Assembly: GCA_013289835.1 (NCBI GenBank)
Contig: JABCZG010000006.1
Coordinates: forward strand, 124,001-188,000
Direction: 5' to 3'
DNA length: 64,000 nucleotides
Source of the DNA: Acidobacteriota bacterium
GTDB taxonomy: Bacteria; Acidobacteriota; Terriglobia; Acidiferrales; UBA7541
Under the pieces are notes generated by a model. The model was given only the letters and a program-made list of their open reading frames with translations. It searched no databases and was not told the DNA's origin. This document shows, one piece after another, positions 44,109-53,104 of the stretch. Within the stretch, counting starts at the first letter, position 1; each line of letters starts with the position of its first letter. The position numbers and the translations under genes were made by a program.

Positions 44109-44765
44109 TTACAAACTGATGGTTTCACTTTGCTTGCCGCGCTTGGCCAGATAGTGGTGCCAGAAGAGGCGGGCGGCTACGGCGCGCCAAGGTTTCCAAG
44201 GTGTGCTCATTTTCTCGAGTTTTTCTGGCGAGGGGCGGTTGCGCAAGCGTTTGACTTCCTGGACGGCGGTGGCGAGAGCAAGGTCGCCGATGGGCCAGAT
44301 ATCCGGGCGGCGCAGCGCGCTAAGCAGATAAATGTCGGCGGTCCAATTGCCGATGCCTTTGAAGGCCACAAGCATTTTGCGCGCGGCATCATCGTGCAGG
44401 TCGCGAAGATTTCGCAGGTCGAAATAGCCGCGTGACAGCGATTCGGCGAGCAAGCGGGTGTACAGAGTTTTTTGCCGGCTGAAGCCGATGCGCAGGAGCT
44501 CATCGTCAGTGAGCTTTAAAAAGCGGCGCGGTGTGAGCGGACGAACAGCACTGTTCAGGCGGTCGAAGGCGGCTTTCGCGGAAGCGAGCGAGACTTGCTG
44601 TTCGAGGATGATGTAGACGAGCGTGGGGAAGCCGGGCTCGCGAACCCAGAGCGGCGGAGCGCCGTATTTTTGGACGACCTCTGCTAGATGCGCGTCGCGA
44701 TCCACAAGAACGCGGACGCCTCGCGCGAAGGCATCTTCGTTCAGGGTGGATTGAGAGATTTGCAC
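44109..44765 (-). CDS. DNA-3-methyladenine glycosylase II-like (AlkA/HhH-GPD)
   Basis: This 218-aa HhH-GPD protein has the helix-hairpin-helix KGIGNWTADI (from Lys136) and the catalytic Asp161 in WPIGDLAL. It removes alkylated bases from DNA. Only a GTG (44763-44765) gives a start after the thrS gene end; no ATG is in frame. It follows thrS by 29 bases on the same strand, so it may be co-transcribed. An open frame upstream of the GTG overlaps thrS and is not coding. Confidence 0.85.
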   Translation of the reverse strand: MQISQSTLNEDAFARGVRVLVDRDAHLAEVVQKYGAPPLWVREPGFPTLVYIILEQQVSLASAKAAFDRLNSAVRPLTPRRFLKLTDDELLRIGFSRQKTLYTRLLAESLSRGYFDLRNLRDLHDDAARKMLVAFKGIGNWTADIYLLSALRRPDIWPIGDLALATAVQEVKRLRNRPSPEKLEKMSTPWKPWRAVAARLFWHHYLAKRGKQSETISL

Positions 44766-44794
44766 AGCGGGATTCGTCCGACTCGTGAAAATGC

Positions 44795-46750
44795 TTAGGT
44801 TGTCGCGCGGGATTCGACTTCTTGGTGAAGCGATTCGATAACTTCGGAGAGTGGCTTGGGGCCGAGGTCGCCCTTCGAACGATGGCGGACGGAGACGGTG
44901 CCGGCTTCCGCTTCCTTGGGGCCGACGACGAGCATGTAGGGGATTTTCTGGAGCTGGGCATCGCGGATTTTTGCGGGCAGCTTTTCGTTGCGGTCGTCGA
45001 GATGGACGCGGAGGTTGTGGCGCTTGAGAGTTTCGGTGACGTGCTTGGCGTAGTCGGCGACTTTTTCGCTGACCGGGCAGATTTCGACTTGTACGGGTGC
45101 GAGCCACAGCGGAAAAGCGCCGGCGTAGTGTTCGATCAAGATGCCGAAGAAACGCTCGACGGAGCCAAGCAGTGCACGGTGGACCATCAGCGGCTGATGC
45201 TTGGCGCCGTCTTCGGCGACGTATTGCAGGCCGAAGCGCGCGGGCAAATTGAAATCAAATTGCACGGTGGTGAGCTGCCAGGAGCGGCCGATGGCGTCAA
45301 TGAGCTTTACGTCGATTTTCGGGCCGTAGAAGGCGGCTTCGCCTTCCATCTTCTTGAACGGGATGTTCATGCGCTTCATGGTGTCCGCGAGCGCGGCGGT
45401 GGCTCGGTGCCAGTCTTCGGGTTTGCCGGCGTAGTTTTCCGGATGCGATTCGTCCCAATCGGAGAGCTCGACTTCGAATTGGTCAAAGCCGAAATTTTTC
45501 ATGACCGCAAAGGCGAAGTCCATGCAGGCTTCGACTTCGCTTTCGATCTGCGAGGGCATGCAGAAAATGTGCGCGTCGTCCTGGGTGAAGCCGCGCACGC
45601 GGAGCAAGCCATGGAGCACTCCGCTGCGTTCGTAGCGATAGACGGTGCCAAGCTCGGCGAGGCGCACGGGCAGGTCGCGGTAGCTACGGAGCTTTGATTT
45701 GTATATCAAAATGTGGCCGGGGCAATTCATGGGCTTGAGCTGATAGTCGGCTTTTTCGACTTCGACGGGGCCGAACATGCTGTCTTTGTAAAAATTCGTG
45801 TGGCCGCTGGTTTTCCAGAGGTCGAGGCGCATGATGTGCGGAGTGTAGACGAGATCGTAGCCGCGCTTAAGCAGTTCCTCGCGGAGCCAGTCCTCGACGA
45901 TCTTTCGAATCAGGCCGCCTTTGGGATGCCAGAAAATCAGGCCGGGACCGGCTTCTTCCTGGATGCTGAAGAGGTCGAGTTCGGTGCCGAGTTTGCGGTG
46001 ATCGCGGCGCTTGGCCTCTTCGAGGCGATGCAAGTAGGCGTCCAGATCTTTTTGATTGAAAAAAGCCGCGGCGTAAATGCGTTGCAGTTGCGGATTGCCT
46101 TCCTGTCCTTTCCAGTAGGCGCCGGCAACGCTCATCAATTTGAACGCTTGAATGCGCTTGGTGGAAGGAATGTGCGGGCCGCGGCAGAAATCGATAAATT
46201 TTCCAGTGGTGTAAAACGACACCATGGGCTCGGTGGCTTTTTCCTCAATCAGTTCACACTTAAAGAGTTGGTTGCTCTTTTTGTAGAGGTCCAGGGCTTC
46301 GGGCTTGGGAAGGAGTTTGCGCTCGTTGGGCAGGTCCTGGGCCGCGAGCTCGTGCATCTTTTTTTCGATTTTGGCGAGATCTTCCGGGGTGAACGGTTCC
46401 TCGCGCAGAAATTCGTAGAAGAAACCAGTGTCAATCGGCGGACCGATTCCGAGTTTCACATTTGGATAGAGTTCCATGACCGCAGCGGCGAGCAGATGAG
46501 CAGCGGAATGGCGGAACACAAAAAGGGCGTCGGAATCTTTTTCGGTGAGGATTTGAAGTTTGACGTCGTGCTCGAGCGGTCGGCGCAAGTCAATCAATTC
46601 GCCTTCGCCGTCGTTGGGCGCAGCGACGCGGGCAACGAGGGCGGCATCGGCCAAGCGCGGAGAGATGCTTCGGGCAACGTCGGCGGGCGTGGTCCCCTTG
46701 GGGACATCTTTAACGCTGCCATCCGGCAATGTGATGTGAATCTGCTCCAT
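44795..46750 (-). CDS. thrS: Threonine--tRNA ligase
   Basis: This 651-aa ThrRS is complete: a TGS domain (DGSVKDVPKGTTPADVARSI), an N2 editing domain with FRHSAAHLLAAAV and CRGPHIPS, a class II core with MNCPGH and HGLLRVRGFTQDDAHIFC (in part), and a C-terminal anticodon domain (PVQVEICPVSE). It charges tRNA-Thr and clears mischarged Ser. The ATG at 46750 is preferred; AGGTG is about ten bases upstream. A GTG at 46762 is an alternative. thrS-infC-rpmI-rplT-pheST is the ancestral order of this cluster in many bacteria. Confidence 0.98.
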   Translation of the reverse strand: MEQIHITLPDGSVKDVPKGTTPADVARSISPRLADAALVARVAAPNDGEGELIDLRRPLEHDVKLQILTEKDSDALFVFRHSAAHLLAAAVMELYPNVKLGIGPPIDTGFFYEFLREEPFTPEDLAKIEKKMHELAAQDLPNERKLLPKPEALDLYKKSNQLFKCELIEEKATEPMVSFYTTGKFIDFCRGPHIPSTKRIQAFKLMSVAGAYWKGQEGNPQLQRIYAAAFFNQKDLDAYLHRLEEAKRRDHRKLGTELDLFSIQEEAGPGLIFWHPKGGLIRKIVEDWLREELLKRGYDLVYTPHIMRLDLWKTSGHTNFYKDSMFGPVEVEKADYQLKPMNCPGHILIYKSKLRSYRDLPVRLAELGTVYRYERSGVLHGLLRVRGFTQDDAHIFCMPSQIESEVEACMDFAFAVMKNFGFDQFEVELSDWDESHPENYAGKPEDWHRATAALADTMKRMNIPFKKMEGEAAFYGPKIDVKLIDAIGRSWQLTTVQFDFNLPARFGLQYVAEDGAKHQPLMVHRALLGSVERFFGILIEHYAGAFPLWLAPVQVEICPVSEKVADYAKHVTETLKRHNLRVHLDDRNEKLPAKIRDAQLQKIPYMLVVGPKEAEAGTVSVRHRSKGDLGPKPLSEVIESLHQEVESRATT

Positions 46751-46839
46751 GTTCGTGTTCACCTGGGAGGAGAAACATCAAGCTTATCGGCGGGTTCCCG
46801 CGCGGTCAAGGAGGGTCCAGTATCGAAGACAGCCGGCAA

Positions 46840-47220
46840 CTAATGAAGCGTCACTCCCGGCAGGCCGCCGAAATGCGCGTCGGAAGTGACAATTTGCGCA
46901 TTGTAGTGCCGCGCCGTGGCATAGATGATGGCATCAGCCATGGGTAGCCGATGATCGATACTCAGGGAAGCCGCCGCGAGAGCAATCGTATCGGTGAGGT
47001 CCACGACGTGACGTCGCAGAGCCTCGGAGATAAACAGATCCACGTCCGATTTGTTACCACGAAGAACCAGGATTTTCACAACTTCATAAAGCACAACGGT
47101 GGGAACCAGGATTTGAGACGTGCTTTGGAGGTACTCGCCAAATGCGTCGGCCTTCTCATCCGCGGTCAAGTATTCCAGCCAGCCTGAAGAATCGACGAGA
47201 ACAAATTCAGAATCGGTCAT
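46840..47220 (-). CDS. PIN-domain toxin (VapC-type ribonuclease)
   Basis: This 126-aa PIN-domain protein has the acidic active-site set Asp10 (VLVDSSGWLEYL), Glu46 (VLYEVVKIL), Asp96 (PMADAIIYATA) and Asp114 (VTSDAHF). It would cut RNA and be held inactive by the AbrB-like partner. Its start overlaps the end of the antitoxin gene by 14 bases, as usual for such pairs. An upstream in-frame ATG at 47238 is an alternative start. Confidence 0.9.
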   Translation of the reverse strand: MTDSEFVLVDSSGWLEYLTADEKADAFGEYLQSTSQILVPTVVLYEVVKILVLRGNKSDVDLFISEALRRHVVDLTDTIALAAASLSIDHRLPMADAIIYATARHYNAQIVTSDAHFGGLPGVTLH

Positions 47221-47419
47221 GGCGGTCGCGATAGTCATCTTTCCATTTCATGCCTTTGGCGATGCCGCGAAGGTCCTTGATGGAGCGCGGCTTGCTGAAA
47301 CGGATGGTCCCCTCAAAGACGTAGACATTCAGCTCCTGGCCCGGTTGGAGCTGGAGTTCTTCGCGTACGCGCTTGGGAATGACTACCTGAAATTTGGGAG
47401 AGACTTTGACGGTATCCAT
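47207..47419 (-). CDS. AbrB/MazE-type antitoxin
   Basis: This 70-aa protein has a swapped-hairpin AbrB N terminus (VKVSPKFQVVIPKRVREELQ, positions 5-24, then QPGQELNVYVFEG) and a basic C-terminal tail for toxin binding. It would bind the operator upstream and neutralise the PIN toxin. AGGA five bases before the ATG supports the start. A clear promoter and inverted repeat lie just upstream. Confidence 0.9.
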   Translation of the reverse strand: MDTVKVSPKFQVVIPKRVREELQLQPGQELNVYVFEGTIRFSKPRSIKDLRGIAKGMKWKDDYRDRHDRF

Positions 47420-47437
47420 AGTTGTCCTGCTCTTAAG

Positions 47438-47482
47438 AGCATATCGATGTCGATTTGGTATGTCAAATTTTCAATCGATATG
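47438..47482 (-). promoter_or_regulatory. Toxin-antitoxin promoter with inverted-repeat operator
   Basis: On the minus strand TTGACA (47461-47466) is followed after 17 bases by TATGCT (47438-47443). Inverted arms CATATCGAT (47440-47448) and ATCGATATG (47474-47482) bracket the promoter, one overlapping the -10. This is the expected layout for autorepression by the antitoxin or the complex. It begins about 19 bases upstream of the antitoxin start. Confidence 0.8.
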
Positions 47483-47668
47483 ATTGCGTAGTACAATTGT
47501 TTTAATCGATGATGACGTTGGGCCACGATATAGCCTAAAACGCAGATTCTAAAGGTATTACTTGACTTCCGCAGGGGTTACTTTCAGGAACGGGCTTGCT
47601 GGATTCCATTCAACCGCCGGTTGGATTGCCTCCGTGCTTCTTGTTACTCGCAGAAGAGGGAAATTCCA

Positions 47669-49099
47669 CTAATGTTGCGGAGCGGGTTCGAGAAGAAGGG
47701 CGCCGAATTCCGGCGTGCCACGGAATCTTGCAAAAGCGGCTTCCTCCTTGAGCCAGGCCAAGAATTTGGCAGAATCCTGGGTCTTGGCGCGGGCGTGCCG
47801 CAGCGCCTCCAACATTCCTTTTTTGTCGCCGTCCATGGCGCGGACCACGGCAATATTGCTCAGTACCCAAACGGAATCCGGGTTGGCGTCGCAGGCCAGC
47901 TCAAAATAATCTCTCGCGCCGTGAACATCTTTTTGATCGAGGCGCGCGATGCCCATGTCCATGGCAGCGCCCAATATTCCAGCGAGAGCCCTTTTCAGGA
48001 CGAGCAGCCTGTCTTCGCGCTTCTCGTGCTCGGTGCTGCCGCGCAACGCGACAATCTGCCGCTGCAACTGGGCGCGGATGTCTCCGCGAGTTTCCCGGTT
48101 TTCCTGGAGCGTGGAGAGTCCCGCGTCGATTTCTCGAGTCAATTGTTCCTGTTCCTCGAAACCTTGCTTTTCGCGCTTCGCGCCTTCCCGGATGGCTTTG
48201 TCTTTTTCCAACACGCCAGCCCGATCGCGAAGTGCGGCATTGTCGGTCAGCCCGTCGAGCATTTCCGCGGCCTGAAGGTATTCCTTCCAGGCAGAGTAAA
48301 GATCGCCGGATTGATCCAGGGTGCGAGCGCGTTCGGTTTCTTGCGCAGCTTGCGCGGCGATGAAGGAATCGTCGCGGGCTTCGCTGCCGCTCTTCATGGC
48401 TTGCAAACGGAACCACGCCAGGGCTTCCTCCATCGCGTTGGCCGTAGCCCACTGATGAGGGCCATCAAAGCGGCGCAAGAAGTGCGGGTAGCCTGACTTT
48501 TCCAAATCGTCGTCGGTGCGAACGATTTCTGCATAATTGAAATCGTAGGTGCCTGTGGTGGCGAAGACCGCGAAGCGTTCTTCGGAAGACGCCTGCGCCA
48601 TCGGTTGGAAGCCGGCGCCACTAAGGAGCACGCCGGCGACGCACTTGCAGTTTTTGGCGAGTTGCGCGGCGACTCGCGCGCCGCCAGAAAACCCCGCGAA
48701 GTACATGCGGCGATCATCGAGCGCCAGACGCTGATGCGTGTCTTGCAGCATGGCCTGCGCGGCTTCGACGGAGATTTTCCAAGGTCCGTTGCGCGAATTA
48801 TTAGAACCCACAACAATGTAGCCGTAGCGTTCGGCGGCGTCTTTCATTGACTCTAGCGGCCGGTCGCCACTCGCGCCCGGGTCGAACGCGTATACGATGG
48901 GCCAGCGCTTTCCGGAGTTATAGCGAGAAGGAAGATAGAGGGCATAACTTTGTTCGGGATGCCGGATGGCTGTGACGGAGGGAAGAATCGTGCCGGCTTG
49001 CAAAATCGCGGGTGGATTGGGAGGGGCGGAATTTTGCTGCGCCGATAGCGGGCTGGCGAGGGCGGAGAATGAAACGAGAAGTAGTTTAAGAAAACGCAA
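47669..49099 (-). CDS. Secreted alpha/beta hydrolase with C-terminal TPR-like domain
   Basis: This 476-aa protein has a signal peptide (LLLVSFSALASPLSAQ, to about residue 21). An esterase/dienelactone-hydrolase-type core follows with nucleophile motif FAGFSGGARVAAQL (Ser in GFSGG) and His in GPHQWA. A helical region of about 200 residues includes a coiled segment (KREKQGFEEQEQLTREI) and TPR-like blocks near the end. The fold fits a poly-substrate carboxylesterase or phospholipase; the substrate is unknown. It lies alone on the minus strand. Confidence 0.75.
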   Translation of the reverse strand: MRFLKLLLVSFSALASPLSAQQNSAPPNPPAILQAGTILPSVTAIRHPEQSYALYLPSRYNSGKRWPIVYAFDPGASGDRPLESMKDAAERYGYIVVGSNNSRNGPWKISVEAAQAMLQDTHQRLALDDRRMYFAGFSGGARVAAQLAKNCKCVAGVLLSGAGFQPMAQASSEERFAVFATTGTYDFNYAEIVRTDDDLEKSGYPHFLRRFDGPHQWATANAMEEALAWFRLQAMKSGSEARDDSFIAAQAAQETERARTLDQSGDLYSAWKEYLQAAEMLDGLTDNAALRDRAGVLEKDKAIREGAKREKQGFEEQEQLTREIDAGLSTLQENRETRGDIRAQLQRQIVALRGSTEHEKREDRLLVLKRALAGILGAAMDMGIARLDQKDVHGARDYFELACDANPDSVWVLSNIAVVRAMDGDKKGMLEALRHARAKTQDSAKFLAWLKEEAAFARFRGTPEFGALLLEPAPQH

Positions 49100-49250
49100 A
49101 GGATTTCCTTCTTAGGCGCGGACCGCGAGTTTTCGAAAGCTGGGACGAGCCGCCGGTCGAAGCAGATTTATCGTGCGTTTCGTCCGCGCTCTGTTACAGG
49201 GTAGACTCATTGCTCTCATTCTCGACGTTCGAAACTTCAGAGGCCGGTGA

Positions 49251-50645
49251 ATGAAACAAGTCGCGAGATTTCCAGTATTGAGCGCTCTTCTTTTTCTTCC
49301 GGTACTGGCAAGCATGGCGCAGGAGCCCAGGGCGCTTCCGCAGCCGGACGAGCGGTATAAGGCGGACATTTTGCTTGTTGTGGCGCATCCGGACGACGAA
49401 GGCGCTGCGACTCCCTATCTTGCGAGAGCACTTGACGAAGGGAAACGCGTAGCCGTGGTTTTTGGAACGCGAGGCAGCAGCGGCGCGAACGAAGCCGGTG
49501 CGGAGCAGGCCGCGGCGCTTGGGCAAATCCGGGAGATCGAGGCGCGCAAAGCGCTGACGACGCTGGGAATCACGAACGTCTGGTTTCTCGACGGCAAAGA
49601 TACGGCGTCGCAAAACGTTCTGCAGTCGCTGGCGGCTTGGGGCCACGGCGCATCGCTCGAAAAACTGGTGCGCCTGGTGCGCCTCACTCGTCCAGAGGTC
49701 GTGCTGACGTTTTTGCCTGGCACGTTTATTGGCGAGGACCACGGCGATCATCAAGCTTCTGGTGTGCTGGCGACGGAAGCGTTCGATCTTGCGGGCGATC
49801 CCACCGCTTTCTCCGAGCAAGTTGCCGGTCCGACCAAGCGCCTTGAGCCGCTCCTGGAAAATCTGCGCCCCTGGCAGCCGAAGAAAATTTATTATTTTGC
49901 CGACGCGGACCGGGAAGACATCTTTCGCGGCAAAGGCCCGACGTATTCCGTGAAGGATATTGCCAAGTCAACAAAACATCCGTACTGGCGAATGGCGCTT
50001 GACTCGTTCCGCGCGCATCAGACGCAGGCCAAAGGTTTTATCGAGAGCATCGCCAAGATGGACGACGCACAACTCGAGAAACTGATCACTGCCCAGGGCT
50101 TCTGGTCGGATGCATTGCAATTTGAGCGGGGCAAATCGCTTGTCGGCGGCAGTGTGACCGGCGATATCTTTGAAGGAATCACGCCCGCTGCGATTCCATT
50201 TGTACGGCCGGAGGTTTTGCCGGAACCATCGTGGCCTGAATTGTCAGTCGAACTCGCCGGTCCATGGAGTTTTTACGGTGAGTTCCGGCGCGCTCACGGG
50301 CTCACGAATTTGCCGCATCCGGAACCGCCGGAGATTGCGCTCCAGGGACACACCGCGATGGTGATTCCATTGTGGGTGAGGAACGAGACGGGGGAGACGC
50401 GGGAGATTTCGCTGTCCGCCGCGCTGCCCGCGGGCTGGACCTTACAGAGTGGCACGGGAAAATTCAACGTGGGGCCCATGCAGGTGGCGGCCGCACGGAT
50501 TGAAATTATGTTGCCGATGGTTTCTGAAACCGAACCGAAAAAGGCCGAGCTGCAAGAAGTAAGCGTTCATGCGGAAGCGAGCGGGCAAACGATCGGTGAT
50601 GTAAAACTGCGCGTGGAACTCCGAAAGCGCACACTTCCGCAATAG
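49251..50645 (+). CDS. Secreted PIG-L (LmbE-like) deacetylase
   Basis: This 464-aa protein has a signal peptide (to about residue 24) and a PIG-L domain with AHPDDE (residues 45-50) and a later GDHQASG (about 165-171), the zinc-binding and catalytic motifs of the family. Known members deacetylate GlcNAc-type sugars (MshB, PIG-L). An extra C-terminal domain of about 150 residues looks like a beta-sandwich (MVIPLWVRNETGETREISL, in part), perhaps for carbohydrate binding. The cell envelope or an external glycan may be its target, an inference. Confidence 0.85.
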   Translation: MKQVARFPVLSALLFLPVLASMAQEPRALPQPDERYKADILLVVAHPDDEGAATPYLARALDEGKRVAVVFGTRGSSGANEAGAEQAAALGQIREIEARKALTTLGITNVWFLDGKDTASQNVLQSLAAWGHGASLEKLVRLVRLTRPEVVLTFLPGTFIGEDHGDHQASGVLATEAFDLAGDPTAFSEQVAGPTKRLEPLLENLRPWQPKKIYYFADADREDIFRGKGPTYSVKDIAKSTKHPYWRMALDSFRAHQTQAKGFIESIAKMDDAQLEKLITAQGFWSDALQFERGKSLVGGSVTGDIFEGITPAAIPFVRPEVLPEPSWPELSVELAGPWSFYGEFRRAHGLTNLPHPEPPEIALQGHTAMVIPLWVRNETGETREISLSAALPAGWTLQSGTGKFNVGPMQVAAARIEIMLPMVSETEPKKAELQEVSVHAEASGQTIGDVKLRVELRKRTLPQ

Positions 50646-50655
50646 CGAAGGAGCG

Positions 50656-51510
50656 TCAGGATTTTTTCTGCCGCGCCGCTTCCATAGCTTCCCAGGCCGC
50701 TTCCGGCAGCATAAGCAGATCGTTGAATTCGCCGGCGCCTCGCAGCCATTGCCCGCCGTCAATCACCACGCATTCACCGTTGATGTATTCCGCCATGTCG
50801 CTGAGCAGAAAGGCCGCGAGATTCGCCAATTCGTCGTGCTTGCCGAAGCGCTTCATCGGATGCTTGTCTTTGGCATGCTCCTCGAAGGGTTTTGAGGGCA
50901 TCAAACGGGACCATGCGCCCTCGGTCGGAAACGGCCCCGGCGCAATGGCGTTCACCCGGATGTGATATTTCGCCCACTCCACGGCCAGCGAAGTGGTCAT
51001 GGCCAGCACGCCGGCCTTGGCGCAAGCCGAGGGCACCACAAATCCAGAGCCGCAATTGGCGGCCGCGTAGGTTGTCACAATGCTGAGAACATTTCCGCCA
51101 AGCTTCTGAGCGATCCAGCGTTTGCCAAAAACCTGCGTGCAGTTGAACGAGCCGTAGAGCACGATTCCCACGACGGCGTTGAAAGCGTTGGGGGTGAGAT
51201 TTTCCGTACGCGCCATGAAATTTCCCGCAGCGTTGTTGACGAGGGTGTTGATTTCGCCGAACTGCTCTTCGGCTTTGGCAGCGGCGGCTTCCACAGCAGC
51301 ATAGTCTCGAACATCGCAGGTGGTGAATGCCGCGGAACCGCCGGCGCGATGAATTTCTTCGCACGTTTCGCGGAGCGGCTCTTCACGTCGGCCGACGAGA
51401 AACATTCGCGCGCCCAGCCCAGCAAATCGCAGGGCCATGGAGCGGCCGAGGCCGGTTCCACCGCCCGTCAAGAAAATCGCACGGCCGTTTAGCAAAGTTT
51501 CCTGGAACAC
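50656..51510 (-). CDS. Short-chain dehydrogenase, 2,4-dienoyl-CoA reductase-like
   Basis: This 284-aa SDR has the NAD(P) motif TGGGTGLGRS (Gly-rich) and NNAAGNF. Where most SDRs have YxxxK, it reads SACAKAGVLAMT, so the catalytic Tyr is absent and only Lys remains. The same lack occurs in peroxisomal 2,4-dienoyl-CoA reductases, and the following VEWAKYHIRVNAIAPGPF fits that group. It could reduce dienoyl-CoA esters during degradation of unsaturated fatty acids. It lies 119 bases downstream of the TPR gene of the polyketide operon. Confidence 0.8.
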   Translation of the reverse strand: MFQETLLNGRAIFLTGGGTGLGRSMALRFAGLGARMFLVGRREEPLRETCEEIHRAGGSAAFTTCDVRDYAAVEAAAAKAEEQFGEINTLVNNAAGNFMARTENLTPNAFNAVVGIVLYGSFNCTQVFGKRWIAQKLGGNVLSIVTTYAAANCGSGFVVPSACAKAGVLAMTTSLAVEWAKYHIRVNAIAPGPFPTEGAWSRLMPSKPFEEHAKDKHPMKRFGKHDELANLAAFLLSDMAEYINGECVVIDGGQWLRGAGEFNDLLMLPEAAWEAMEAARQKKS

Positions 51511-51629
51511 CGTTCACCGCCTAGAGGGTTGTTAGGTCCATGCGCTGCAAGTGCGATTCTATTCTAACGAAGAAGTTCTCGATGACTTTTTCAAGAGAGG
51601 TGTTCGACTGCGGAACGAGAGGCACGAAA

Positions 51630-52517
51630 TCAAGGCGAGGGATGCATCTCCGCAGGGATGATGTGGCCCATGGCTTTTGCATATTCAGCGGCGTACAGAG
51701 GGCTGTCCGGATACTCCTCGCTCAATTCGCGAAGCAGTTTTTGCGCGACAGGATCCTGTTTTTCTCTTCGCGCTGCCAACGCCAGCAAGATCTTCGCGAA
51801 CGGTTGCAAGTACAGTCCGCCGTTAATCGTTTTGCCAAGTTGCTCCATTCCGAGCTTCTTGTCGCCATGGATCCCACCGAACCACAGCATGAAGCGCGCG
51901 CCGCCGGACAAACTCCCGATGATGTAGTTGGCGGAGCCCAGCGCGACGTAAGCGTCGTTGGCGTCCGGCTGTTCGGCCAACAATAGCTTGGCGTACTCGT
52001 TGGCCTCTTTGAGGCGCTTCAAGCTTTCGACGTGCTGCTTCTTCAGCATCATGTCAGAGTTCGATTCCATTCCCGAGGCCAGGGAAAGCGCAAAAAAGGC
52101 CTCTGGATCCCTGGCGTTCTTGGATTGGCGTTGTTTGGCAAGTTTTCGCGCCTTGTCCAACGCTTCCTGGAAACTCTTCATTCTTCCGGGGTCGGGTTTT
52201 CCTTCGATCCCATGCAGGAATCGTTTCTCGTTCAAAAAGAAATCACTGGAGAGCACCCCTTGACGATAAAGCTCTTCGAAGAGATAGCTGGCGGCCACGG
52301 CGATCTCGCCAAACGGCTCTTCCGGATGCTGCGATTCCCACGTGTCAAATTGTTCGCGCGCTCCGGAAAAGTTCAGCGCGTAGAGGGAATGAAATCCTGC
52401 CGCAAGTTCTGGCACGGAGTTAAACGCCGGAGTGCCGCCTCCTTCGTTGGAACTGGCGGGGCAAGCCGCCGCCGCGAACAATAAGAGGCATGCCGCGGTG
52501 TAGATTCGAAAGCGCAT
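51630..52517 (-). CDS. Secreted TPR-like protein in the type III PKS operon
   Basis: This 295-aa protein has a signal peptide with a Cys at the likely cleavage site (LLLFAAAACPASS), so it may be a lipoprotein, though the lipobox is not standard. Helical repeats follow, with FALSLASGMESNSDMMLKK and PDANDAYVALGSANYIIGS. It lies 14 bases after the ICMT gene, which makes it part of the operon. The role in polyketide synthesis is unknown; it could be a periplasmic scaffold. Confidence 0.65.
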   Translation of the reverse strand: MRFRIYTAACLLLFAAAACPASSNEGGGTPAFNSVPELAAGFHSLYALNFSGAREQFDTWESQHPEEPFGEIAVAASYLFEELYRQGVLSSDFFLNEKRFLHGIEGKPDPGRMKSFQEALDKARKLAKQRQSKNARDPEAFFALSLASGMESNSDMMLKKQHVESLKRLKEANEYAKLLLAEQPDANDAYVALGSANYIIGSLSGGARFMLWFGGIHGDKKLGMEQLGKTINGGLYLQPFAKILLALAARREKQDPVAQKLLRELSEEYPDSPLYAAEYAKAMGHIIPAEMHPSP

Positions 52518-52531
52518 TCGAAACTTTCTGG

Positions 52532-53104
52532 CTAGAAGAGGCCGGGCAAGAACCTCGGCTTGCCGGTCATCGCCGCGCGATAGTCAGGATTGGCAAAGAG
52601 CACGCGTTCCTCCGTGGAGAGACGCTGCGCCAAGACTCCCATGTGCGCAAGCGTTCCCGCCGCGGCGGTGATCCAGGCCGTGTGAATGAGAGGGAGGGCC
52701 AGCATCTCGGCGAAGACCGCCGCATAATTAGGATGCCGGACGTAGTGAAAAGGTCCAGATGTCACGACGCCGAGGCGTGTGGAGTCCATGACCTGCACGT
52801 TCCAATGTTCGCCGAGCGTGCGAATCACCCACCAGCGCACGGCGTTGGCGGCGAGAAAGATAAGAAACATCGGGGCAGCCAGCCAGGGGAGGAAAGGACG
52901 CTTCAGGACGACGACCTCGACGGCGGCTCCAGTTAGCACGGCGGTGTGCAGCAAAACCATCCAGCGATACAGCGGTTCAGCCACCTTGGCCGCGCCCCGC
53001 GCAATCATTTCCTGCTGATGCTGCTTGGAGATGCGCAGCTCCGCGAGCCGCAGCAGAGCCACAAGGAGGAGCAAAACGAGAAACGCGATAGTGCTCAGGT
53101 CCAT
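52532..53104 (-). CDS. Isoprenylcysteine carboxyl methyltransferase-family (alkylpyrone methyltransferase-like) protein
   Basis: This 190-aa membrane protein has about five hydrophobic segments and the ICMT signature GPFHYVRHPNYAAVFAEM with a later EERVLFANPDY. In Bacillus and other bacteria, ICMT-like proteins encoded next to type III polyketide synthases (BpsB type) methylate alkylpyrones. Its start overlaps the synthase gene stop by ten bases, so it is translated with it. Methylation of the synthase product is thus a reasonable prediction, not shown. Confidence 0.82.
   Translation of the reverse strand: MDLSTIAFLVLLLLVALLRLAELRISKQHQQEMIARGAAKVAEPLYRWMVLLHTAVLTGAAVEVVVLKRPFLPWLAAPMFLIFLAANAVRWWVIRTLGEHWNVQVMDSTRLGVVTSGPFHYVRHPNYAAVFAEMLALPLIHTAWITAAAGTLAHMGVLAQRLSTEERVLFANPDYRAAMTGKPRFLPGLF

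Noticed and set aside
44766..45107. Upstream extension of the AlkA-like frame
   Set aside because: It overlaps the thrS coding end, is Arg/Pro-rich and lacks homology to glycosylases; the GTG at 44765 is the better start.
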